Below, piece by piece: positions 35,442 to 45,300 of a stretch of DNA of 64,000 nucleotides (positions are counted from its first letter, which is position 1; every line of letters starts with the position of its first letter). Source of the stretch: Eremophila alpestris peregrina (Eukaryota > Chordata > Aves > Passeriformes > Alaudidae); assembly GCA_009792885.1 (NCBI GenBank), contig WMCF01000177.1, forward strand, positions 264,648-328,647, written 5' to 3'. The translations under genes and the position numbers were made by a program. Under the pieces are notes generated by a model. That model did no database searches and was not told the origin of the DNA. It saw only the letters and a program-made list of their open reading frames with translations.

Positions 35442-38400
35442 CTGGAAGGGAAGAAAGCAGTGCCAGGTTTGGGAATCACCCACCCCAACGTGCCCGTCAA
35501 ACAGAGACACCAAGACAACCATGTGATGAATATGGAGGTAACAAGAAAGCTGCTACTGGGTCAAACTATCTTTATGTTCCTATTTGAGAGTCCTAACAGG
35601 CAAGGCACATTTCTATTTCCATGTCATCCCCCACATGGACCACCCAAAGCTCACCTGCCTTCTATGCAGATGTTCCCTTCATAGCTTCTCTTCATTGCCA
35701 GTCTTCCCTTGGAGCTACACAACGCAATAAAATTCAAGCACTTGAGTGCACAGGCAGAGGTTCTGCCTCCTCCCTCCCAGCTCTCCACAAGTTTCTCCTA
35801 CAGGCCTCAACTGCACTTCCCATCCCACCTGGGACCGGAGCAGCTCAGCACTGGCATGACTACAGCATGCCTGGACATGGGCAACCTCCTGCCCAGGAGC
35901 AACTAATCACAGCAAAGTCCACATAAGCCTAAACCCCATTTAAGCCTGGACAAGCAAGCAGACTTGAGTTGATTAAACACAACACTTTGGAAGAGAACAC
36001 GTAAAAGATGGAAGATTTAATGCACGTAAAGTCCCTCTGACTTAAGATGCTGCAGGTCTCCCCTGCCCCCTCCACTCCCCATCACCCACAGCACCAGAAA
36101 TTTATCATAAGGTTTAAAATTGGTTGTATTTTTCAACATTTGGATTAAAAATCTTCTCTGAACTTCTCTGGACTGGAGAGTCCCCACAACAACACGACCA
36201 GCCTATTCTTCGGGAACCTATCCTTCAAAGAGGAAGCTGAGCTGAAGCTTAACAGTCCACTGGGATGGGAGGGCACTCATTTCACAGCAGTGCTGGTGCC
36301 CCAGGCATTTTTAATTGCAGTAATTTTGTTCTCAAGTAGTAGTGGCAGCTCAAAGCTTTGTCTCTCAGACCTGCCCAGGCTAAAGTCCCGGCATTACAAA
36401 AGCCTCTGGTAAAAGAGTGATGCAAGGTGGTGACTACTGGCATGGGCAGATCACTCATTTTGCCTTCAAAGACTGCTGTAACTTCAAACTCCATGCCCTG
36501 GGCACACAGGTGATACTCAGAGCAGGCATGAGCTGCCTTCATCTCCAAGATGTGCTTATAGAAACATAGGCTGGGCTAAAAGCTGGGACAGAGCAGGAAT
36601 AGAGCTGGGCTTTTGTTCTGTCTGCCCCAGGCAGACAAAGCCCACCAATAAACCACAAAGCATAGTGAGGGGCACACACCAGCCAGCACAGCACATCCAG
36701 CTTTGACAGAGAGGCACCAATAAACCCAAAAACTCTGCCAGAGCTGGCAGGACTGAGCACATGAAGGGCAGAGCATGCCCTGCCAGCCTGCCCAGTGCCA
36801 CAGCAGCCCTGCTGCCTGGCCCCGATGCTCCTCCCCTGCTCTGCAGTCCTTCCTCACGTACGTGCAGATCCTCGCGCAGGCAGCCCTGACTCACCCCCAC
36901 TGCGCTGCCATGCGCCGCAGAGCAGCCAGCCCAGCAAAAAACCATAATTTGACCTGGCAAAGCCTCTTTTCCCTCAGCTCTGCCAGAAGCTGCTGATTCA
37001 CTGGAGTCACTACAAGAAGGTCTGCCCACATAAAAAGCCCAACAAAGTCTCATTATTATAGGAAAACCCTCTGGTCAGTCCTAAAACATTGTGTTTCAGC
37101 CCTCTAACACTTGCTGCACCCTCCGACACTTGCAGAGCAGTGTCAGCTTCCTTAGATGCCAAAAAAAACAAGCCTTTGCTGGGAAATCACCTCCACGCAC
37201 AGGGAACCAGGTTTGCAGCTTCTAGGAACAAGAGGAATACTGAACAACGGTATCCCAACATAGAAACTGCAGCCAAGCACAACTCGGAAGTTTTTAAAAA
37301 ATAGTCAGGTGCATTCTCCCTGCCTCATGGAAATCCCCCACCCACTCAAGTCATTTGCAAATATCATTTTAACACCCTTAAACTCTTTAAAAAGAGAAAA
37401 GTTCGCTTTCCAGCAGTTTAGAGGGCTCAGAAAAATTAACCGCAGACACAGTGACCTTGTCCAGGGACGAGAGCAGAAACGCAGGAACCAGAAGGTTTCC
37501 CAAACACCCATCTGTCCACAGCACCGTGCCCACGACCACCAAGAGTTTTTTAATACTCCCTCCTGCCTTCCAACACCGTGCATTTACAAGGCATCGACTG
37601 AATTTTACTGGAATGACCAGTCCCATATTTGTAACAGGAATGTCTGGCATTTCCCACTACTCTGCTTTTTTTAACATCAAATAGAGGAGCAAGGACTTTA
37701 AGGACAGCAGAAAACACAGAGCACTCAGTCAGGGCAGAGTGAGGAAGAGGGGGTGAGCAATACCCTACAATGACTGAATGTTTCCAGCACTGAATAAACC
37801 TGAATTCATTCGTCAAGGAATAACGATTAAATCCATAAATTTATTTCTTGGCCTGCCCATGCTTCAGGCAGGGTGTCCCAATCATGTCTGGTATCTCCGC
37901 AGCTCCAGAATATTCCAGACTGAGCCATCTGAGGTCGGGACTGGGTTTTACTGCAGCCAGGTGACTAATTCCAGCCAGCTCATCCCATGGGTCAGATGGG
38001 AGAAAGCTTAAAATCAGGCTTTCTCTGGATATGGCCCGTGGGGAACGAGAGAGGAAAGGAAGCAGCAGTCCCCACCCAGGCAATCCCCATGCAGGGCTAA
38101 GTCTGCTACTGGTGACAAAGGGAAGTAGAAAGTGCAGCAGGGGCTGTCCCCAGGCCAGGGCGGCAGAGCTGTGTCACTGCCGGCAAGAATCCCAGCCAGG
38201 AGGCTCCCATGGGGTGATGATTCAGGATTTACTGGTCGGCCTCACTTACACAACCTCATGGATGCTGCAGAACAAGGCTGCTCATGCCCAGAGTCCCTGC
38301 CCAGAGGCAGATATGGTTTGAGTTAGTGCTCAGGGCAGGGTTATGAAACCAGGCAGGCCTTCAGATTCCCAAAAGAAGCCTAGAAAAACATCAGCTTTGC

Positions 38401-40849
38401 TCATTCCAGAAGCTAAAGGAACTCAAAAACAGAGAAATGCAGCTCTGCAGAGCAGCAGGTTTTTACCCTGGCCTGGCATCCCCTCTCCCAGGGAGAGAGG
38501 ACAGCACATTCCTGCCAGGCAGCTGATGCCGGAGGTGGTGTCTCCCGTTTGGTAAGGACAAAATGGCCACCCCAAAATTCCACCCCTTTTCTGCAAGCCT
38601 GGATGGAACCCAGGAGCCACCACCTGCTCCTGGCTGGCCGATGCTCCCCCCAGCATTGAGCTGCAGATCCTCGGGAGGAGAGACCCACAACGGAGATGCC
38701 TCTGCAGCTTTTTGGCAACAGGGAACAGGAAGGTCAGGCTGGCTCCAGCACCTTCCCCGTGCTGCTGGCTCAGCCGTGCCCCGGAAGGCTTAGCTAAAAA
38801 AATAAAGAGGAGGTGGCAAGCCTCGGAAGTTTGGTGACGAGATAGACTTATCTCGAGGGTATTTGTAGGACACACCTACAGGCTTAACCTTGCAGAGGAT
38901 GAGGAGCCTTTCGGCTTGGCTAAAAGCACCTGTCTGCCTTCAGGCAAGCTGTAAAAACCTGCTTTACACGCTGAAAGCAAGCTCGGGGGTTTTGTTTTCA
39001 CATTTAACTAGGCAGAAGTGTAGAGCACTGTGCTGCATCCCCCCCTCCAGGATGGAGATTGCTGCACGTGGTAGTGCCCCGGTACTGCAGCCCCATTCTC
39101 TACGTGCCATCCATCACCTCTCGCTGCGGCTCCATCTTCCCCCGGGAGAACAACGGCCAGGCGGCAGATAAAGGACCAAGCACGTGCTCCAGCCGGCCTG
39201 GGAAGCGTCTTGTCCACATCAAATTAAATTATCAACTTGTTGGATGGAAAGGGAATTAAGGCCGGCGGTGGATCACTCCGGCTAACAGCAATAAATGCAG
39301 GTTTTATTAATAGCTTTAAATGGATAAAGGAGTAGGTAATTTAAAAAAGAAAAAAAAAAACAAAACAAAACAAAACACCACAAATGCAGGCTGCTGCAGA
39401 CTCTCCAAGCTCTTTATCTAATGCAAGCGAAGTTTCTCAGAAGGGTTTCACAGGCACAAGACCCCGGTTCAAGCACGTGGCTCGCAGCAGTGCTTGCTGC
39501 CTCGCACAAAAACCTTCTGCTTAATCCGGTGATGAGCTGGAAACCTGCTGCCACCAGCACGGCCCATTAACCCATCGAACTCCTTCGTATTAGGCAGAAT
39601 TCTGCTCTATAAACGGGATCTCGGGCATGATATTATACTCTTCAGTTTTATTGGTTTGTTGTTTTTTTTTTTTCTTTTATTAAGCACTTCAAATTGCACA
39701 AGTCCCTGGACGCATCTGAGTAACAAAAAACCTCTTTGGCGTCGCACCTTTAAGCCAAGGCAAGTCACGATGAGCGGCAGCAGGAAAGTTAACACTTTCA
39801 CGTGACAAAAACCTCCATAAAACACTGATTTTTTTTTTTTTTTTTTTGTTAACCTAGGCCTCGCCGATAAGGAGTTGCCTTATCAGAACAAAGCAGGTTT
39901 TGAGAGATTGCCGTCTACTTTTAGTAGTCTGAGACAGTCGGGAGGTTGCCATTGTCCACCGACAAAAGCGCTATTCATGCCCTGGTAGCTCTACAAAGGG
40001 GGTTTTAAACACGTTTGAGAGGTTTTCACAATTCAAGAAACTGTCCAAATCATTTGGACGTGTTTAAACAGGCACAATTACGGGAGAAGATTAATTCAGA
40101 AGGGGCCTTCTCTTCCCGGGGGGGCGGGAAGAGGCTGCAGCATCAGTGGTGGGTGCAGTGAACCGAACGCTGAGTGAAGCCGATGCCTCTCGGGGAACTG
40201 TCGGCTCTTACGTGAGTGCAGGCAACGGGCGGGGAGGAAGCGGCGGCCCAGCGCCTCACACTGTCTGCCTCTGACTCAGCCTCCCAGCAGCTCCTCCGGC
40301 ACTGCCCGGCCAGCACGAACCGGGCGGCAGCCGCAGCGGCGCCCCGCGCTCCGCTTAACGGAACGTCCGCGGGGCACACGCGGGGCTCGCCGTTCGTGCG
40401 CGTCCCGCTCCATCCAGCCGGGCCCTCACCACAAACCGGACCCCCGCCGCCCCCGCCGCCCCGTGCCCGGAGTGGCCATTTCCCGGTGCGGGCCGTGGGG
40501 AGATGCTCGGAGCGGGCGTTCCCCGGCGCGGGATCAGAAGGGATGCTCGAAGCGGGCGATCCCCAGTGCTGGGTCATGAGGGGATGCTCGGGAAGGGCGT
40601 TCCCCGGTGTGGGGTCTCGGGGCGATGCTCGGGGAAGTGGCGGGAGGGGACGCGGGGCTGGGGCCGCCGCCGGCCACGTGCTCGGCGCCGCGAGCCCCCC
40701 GCGCGCCCCCTCCTCAATCGTCCCACAGGGCGCGCGCCCCCTCCCCTCAGCCACCGCGCGAGGGGACCCTCTCCCGGCGGCGGAAACACCGGGATAACGG
40801 CGGTACCGGTACCGGCTCCGCCGCTCGCCGCCCCAAAGGCCGCCGTTAC
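35442..40849 (-). other. PKM intron 1 with E-box and GATA motif clusters
   Basis: About 5.4 kb between noncoding exon 1 and the ATG exon. The upstream half carries five CACGTG E-boxes (39065, 39181, 39474, 39799, 40675) and paired GATA motifs (38838-38855 and 39866-39884). Homopolymer runs occur at 39350-39380, 39661-39675 and 39830-39847. No gene was seen. Confidence 0.5.
40501..40640. repeat. 40-41 bp tandem repeat, 3.3 units, just inside PKM intron 1
   Basis: The word GATGCTCG recurs at 40502, 40542, 40583 and 40624. Each is followed by a GGGCGWTCCCC-like segment. The array is CpG-rich and part of the PKM island. Confidence 0.8.
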
Positions 40850-41060
40850 CTGCCGCCGCTCAGTCACACGCCCGACTCGACCTCTCGCTCCGAGCGCCGC
40901 CGCCGCTCTGCACACCGCCCCCACGCCCCGCCAAGGTGATCCCCGCTGGCCGCAGCACCGCCCCCCGCGGATCCCTCCGCCGCCCGCCCTGCCGGGAGCC
41001 ACAAGGGCGGGGCGCCGGAGCTACTTTCGCGGGCGGACGCACCAAGCACGGGGGGGGATG
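40850..41060 (-). other. PKM: Candidate noncoding exon 1 of PKM
   Basis: The minus-strand donor GGCAG followed by GTAACGG ends a GC-rich exon at 40850. GC boxes, a TGAGTCA (AP-1-like) site near 41063 and a CCAAT-type core at 41089 lie just upstream, which fits a start around 41.0-41.06 kb. The 5' end is inferred. Confidence 0.55.
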
Positions 41061-41354
41061 CGCTGAGTCACAGCACGCGCCCGGCTGGCCAATGAGGAGG
41101 CGGCGCAGCCGCCGCGCGCGCGGCCGGAGAGTGGCCGTCGCCTTAAAGGGACCGCGGCCCGGCGCGATGCTCTTAAAGGGGTCGTGGGCCCCAACTCACA
41201 CCGAGGCCCCCCAAACCCACACTGACACCCCCAGCTCACACAGACCATCCAACTCACTACAAGCCTCCAGCCCACACCTCAGGAGTCCCTCACTCTGGGG
41301 GAGGCAGCGGCTGTGGGTGTTTTGGGGTGCTTTGGAGGGTCCTGAGACCTTCCA

Positions 41355-42150
41355 GTGAGGACGCTGGCACCAATGTGGAGCTGGCACCAATGTGGAGCTT
41401 CTGTAGTGAGGCCACGAGGACACAGTACTGAGGACACTGGGGACACATGGCTGGAGATGTTGGTGACAGGGTGCTGGGGACGCTGAGGACGTTGTGCTGG
41501 GATCAAGGAGAGACCAGGCTGGAGATGCTGGGGACACAGGGGACATTGTGCTGGGGCCACTGGGGCCGCTGTCCCAGCTGTGTGGGGACCCAACATGGAC
41601 ACTATATGCCAGATCCATGAAGGCCCTTGGCTGGTAATATCTCCATGCTGGACATACTGGAGACACTGTCCCAGAACCATGGCGACCTTTTGCCGGTGAC
41701 CCATGACAGTGGCTCCACACTGGCACCGTGGTGACACTGGCGACATGCCATTGACACAGGGACCTGCCACACCGACCTTGTGCTGGACTGTGGGGACACT
41801 GAGAAAGCAATCTGGGAACCCAAAATGGTCACTGTATGGTGGGACCACAGAGGGGTCCTGTACCGGGTACATTGGGGACCCTGTGTTCCGTGGAGGGGAC
41901 CCAAAATGGTCACCCTCTGCTGGGGGTGCTGGGGTCGCTGTACTGAGGACGCTGTGGACTCTGTACTGGGGACATTGGGGATACTGTGCTGGGAACACTG
42001 TGGACCCTGTACGGAGGACACTGAGGACACTGGGCTGGGCTGTGGGAGCACTGTGACAGACGTGGAGGGGACCCAAAACGGTCACCCTGTGCTGGGGACA
42101 CGGGTCGGACCATGGGGTCATTGTGGGGGAAACCCAGCACAGCCACCCCA
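41355..42150. repeat. Degenerate minisatellite between PKM and PARP6
   Basis: Built from GGGGACACTGTGCTGG-like words repeated at about 12, 24 and 39 bases through the whole PKM-PARP6 gap. It produces long spurious open frames on both strands. Confidence 0.75.
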
Positions 42151-42276
42151 TGGGGCACCCTGTGCTGGGACAGGGACACGCTGCCCTGGGGACCCTGGGG
42201 ACTCTCTGTGTGTCCCCACGGCGCTGCCCCGCCCCCGAGGGTTCCGGGGGTGTCGGGGGGGGGGGGTCCCCGGCGG

Positions 42277-42326
42277 TGACGTCATGGCGGCGCCGGCGGT
42301 GACGCGGTGCGGCGGCTCTGACGTCA
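42277..42326. promoter_or_regulatory. Two perfect CRE palindromes at the PARP6 promoter
   Basis: TGACGTCA at 42277-42284 and again at 42319-42326, exactly 42 bp apart start to start, 57 bp before the PARP6 start codon. A YY1-like GCATGGCGGC follows at 42344. They lie in the CpG island at about 42190-42620. CREB/ATF binding is inferred from the motif. Confidence 0.75.
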
Positions 42327-42345
42327 GGCCCGGCCCCCCGGCAGC

Positions 42346-42381
42346 ATGGCGGCCGTGCCCGCGCCGGCCGGCCCGCGCTGA
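42346..42381 (+). CDS. Upstream ORF of PARP6, 11 codons
   Basis: ATG at 42346 has A at -3 and G at +4, then ten more codons and TGA at 42379-42381. The stop is separated by a single base from the PARP6 ATG at 42383. It is translated only if transcription starts upstream of 42346, which the sequence does not prove. Confidence 0.4.
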   Translation: MAAVPAPAGPR

Positions 42382-42382
42382 C

Positions 42383-45300
42383 ATGGTGAGGGGCCGGGGC
42401 TCGGGAGGGGACGCGGGGACACGGCCGCGGGGGGAGCGCGCCCGCCGAGGGGGCGGGACGGGCCTGCGGGGAGCCGGGGCGGGGGAGGAGCAGCGGCCCT
42501 CGGTGTCCCCCCGCGTCCCGGGGTCCCCCGGCTGGGGGCGGGGATGGGGCTGCAGGAGGAGGAGGGACCCCCGCCTCGCGATCGGCCGGGCATCCCCGGC
42601 AGCTCCGTGCGCAGTCCCCGTCCTGCTCCTCCATCCCGGTCCTCCATCCCGGTCCTCCATCCCGCTGTTCCCATCCTGCTCCTCCATCCTGCTTCCCAAT
42701 CCTGCTGTCCCATCCTGTTCCCTCACATTGGTCCTCCATCCCTCTGTTTCCCATCTTGCTCCCCCATCTTGTTGTTCTCATCCTGTTCCCCCATTCCAGT
42801 GTCCGTATCCTGCTGTCTCCATCTTGCTCCCCATCACACTCCCCGGTCTCACTCCCCCATCCCGCTGTCCCATCCTGTTCCCCCATCCTGCACTCCCATC
42901 CCACTATCTCCACCCCACTGTCCCCATTCTGCACCCCTCTAATCTGCTCCCCCCATCCTCCCTCTCCCATCCTGCTCCTTCCATCCCACTGCCCACATCC
43001 CACATCCCCATCCTGCTACCCCCAAACACCCCTCCCAATCCCTGTCGTTCCCCCTATCCTACTGCTCCCCCAAACTGCTTCCCCAAATCATTCCCTCACT
43101 CCACTGCCCTCAACCCTCTCCCCAGAACCAGCTCCCGCAGCTTGCTTCCCCCTAATTCTCCCCCTGTTAATGTGCTCCCCCAATCCACTTCCCAACCCTC
43201 TCCCCCATCCCTGCTGCCTCCCAACCCTCTGTGCCCAGGACCTCAAGGGCCAGTACTGGACGGACGATGACTCCGACGGGGACAATGAGTCCGAGGAGTT
43301 CCTCTATGGCGTGCAGGTGGGTGCTGGCCCCGCTGGTGCCCACGGGAGCCCCAGCCTGAGCCTGGTGCCTGGCCTGGGGCTGCGGGAGGCTGCGGGAGGC
43401 TGTGGGGGGCTGTGGGTGTGACGGGAGGCTGTGGGTGTGACGGGAGGCTGTGGGTGTGACGGGAGGCTGCGGGTGTGACGGTGCCGCGGGTGCTGTGCCG
43501 CAGGGGACCTGCGCTGCCGACCTGTACCGGCACCCGCAGCTGGACGCCGACATCGAGGCGGTGAAGGAGATCTACAGCGAGAATGCCGTGGCCGTCAGGT
43601 GGGTGCAGCTGCTGCCCCCTGCCCCGGGCACCCAGACACACAGCTGGGCAGTGCCAGGAGCCCTGCTGTGCTGTCCCTGGGTACCCAACTGTGCCATGCC
43701 CAGGCACCCTGCCATGCCATCTCTGGCACACCTGGCCATGGTATTACCAGAACATCTGGCCATGGCATCCCCAGGCATCTGGCTGTGCCAGCTCTAGGGC
43801 ACCCAGGGTGCCTGGCTGAGCCATCCCTCAGACATACCCTCCTCAGGACACTGGCCACAGTATCCCCTGGGCACTTGGCTATCCTTGCCAATCCTTGCAA
43901 TCCTTGCAAGGTGCTATCCTTGGGCACCCAGACATGGCATTCATGGAGCATGCAGCTGTGGCAGCTCCAGGCACTCATCTGTGCAATCTTTATACCCTCA
44001 GCTGTGCTGTATCCAGGGCACTCAGCTGTGGTGGCATCACTGGGTCACCTGGCCATGGCATTACCAGGCACCTGGCTGTACCATCCCTGGGGTACCCAGC
44101 TGTGCCATTGTCAGGGACCTGGCAGTGCCATCCCCAGCACACCTGGACACGCCATTCCCAGGCACTTGACCATCTTGGAACACCCTATAGTGGCACCAGC
44201 TGTGCCATCCTCAGGGCACCTAGGCATTCCCAAGGCAGCTGGCTGTGGCACCTCCAGCCATCCAGCTGTGTCATTGCCAAGGCACTCAGCCATGGCACCC
44301 CTAGGACACCTGGCCGTGCCATCCCCTGAGCTCCTGGCTGTGCTCACACATTCCCATCTACATCCACATTCTGGGCACTCCCTGTGTGCCTACACTTGCT
44401 CCATGGGGAGCCACATGTGCCAGTGTCACTGTCCTGTGAGCCTGCCCACCCTGGGAGCTGGGCCACTGTTCCAGCATGGTGCCAGCCCCCCATGCCACAG
44501 CAACGTGTGTCTTCACAGGGAGTATGGGACCATCGATGACGTGGACATCGACCTCCATGTGAACATCAGCTTCCTCGATGTGAGTCCCTGGGGTGCCCCA
44601 GCAGTGCTGGCATGGGAAGGGTGGGCACATGCACCTGGGGGGTCCCCAAATCCCCCTGCCTGGGTGGAGGTGCTGTGGCTGTGCCCAAATGTGTCTCTTC
44701 CCTGGCAGGAGGAGGTGGCGACGGCGTGGAAGGTGCTGCGGACGGAGCCCATCGTCCTCCGCCTGCGCTTCTCCCTGTCCCAGTACCTCGATGGCCCCGG
44801 TGAGTGGGGACAGGTGGGATGTGGTGTCCCTGTGTCCTCAGGACAGGGACAGTGGTGCACTGACAGCTCATCCCCCTCTCTCCCTGCAGAACCGTCCATC
44901 GAGGTTTTCCAGCCGTCCAACAAGGAGGGCTTCGGGCTGGGTCTGCAGCTGAAGAAGTAAGAGCTGAAATGTAGTGGGCACCCGAGGGTAGTGGGTGGGG
45001 TGGCTCACAGTGTCACTGTTCTGCCCCAAAACCGGCCATGTGCCACGTGTCCCCTTGCCACATGTCACCTTTTATCCACCACACAACCCCGTGATGGGCT
45101 CTCCACCATCTGTGTGTGGGGAAAGAGGAGGGGCTGGGGGTGTCATGGACCACCAAGCACCCATGGGTGCTGTCCCCACTGTTTGCCAGGATCCTGGGCA
45201 TGTTCACATCCCAGCAATGGAAACATCTCAGCAACGATTTCCTGAAGACCCAGCAGGAGAAGCGGCACAGTTGGTTCAAGACGAGCGGCACCATCAAGAA

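Larger units (their letters stand above)
40140..41180. promoter_or_regulatory. CpG island, PKM promoter
   Basis: Dense CpG with several GC boxes, containing PKM exon 1 and its upstream CCAAT and AP-1-like motifs. It ends abruptly at about 41180. Confidence 0.75.

Noticed and set aside
41279..43003. 574-codon open frame on the minus strand across the PKM-PARP6 gap
   Set aside because: It runs through minisatellite and PARP6 promoter/intron sequence. The product is low-complexity repeat with no family resemblance.
41780..43270. 496-codon open frame on the plus strand over the PARP6 start
   Set aside because: It merges repeat sequence, PARP6 exon 1, intron 1 and exon 2 without splicing. Only the exons at 42383 and 43239 are supported.
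43599..44960. 453-codon open frame in PARP6 introns
   Set aside because: Mostly the 23-bp intron minisatellite, whose sequence lacks stops. The true exons here are read with introns removed.
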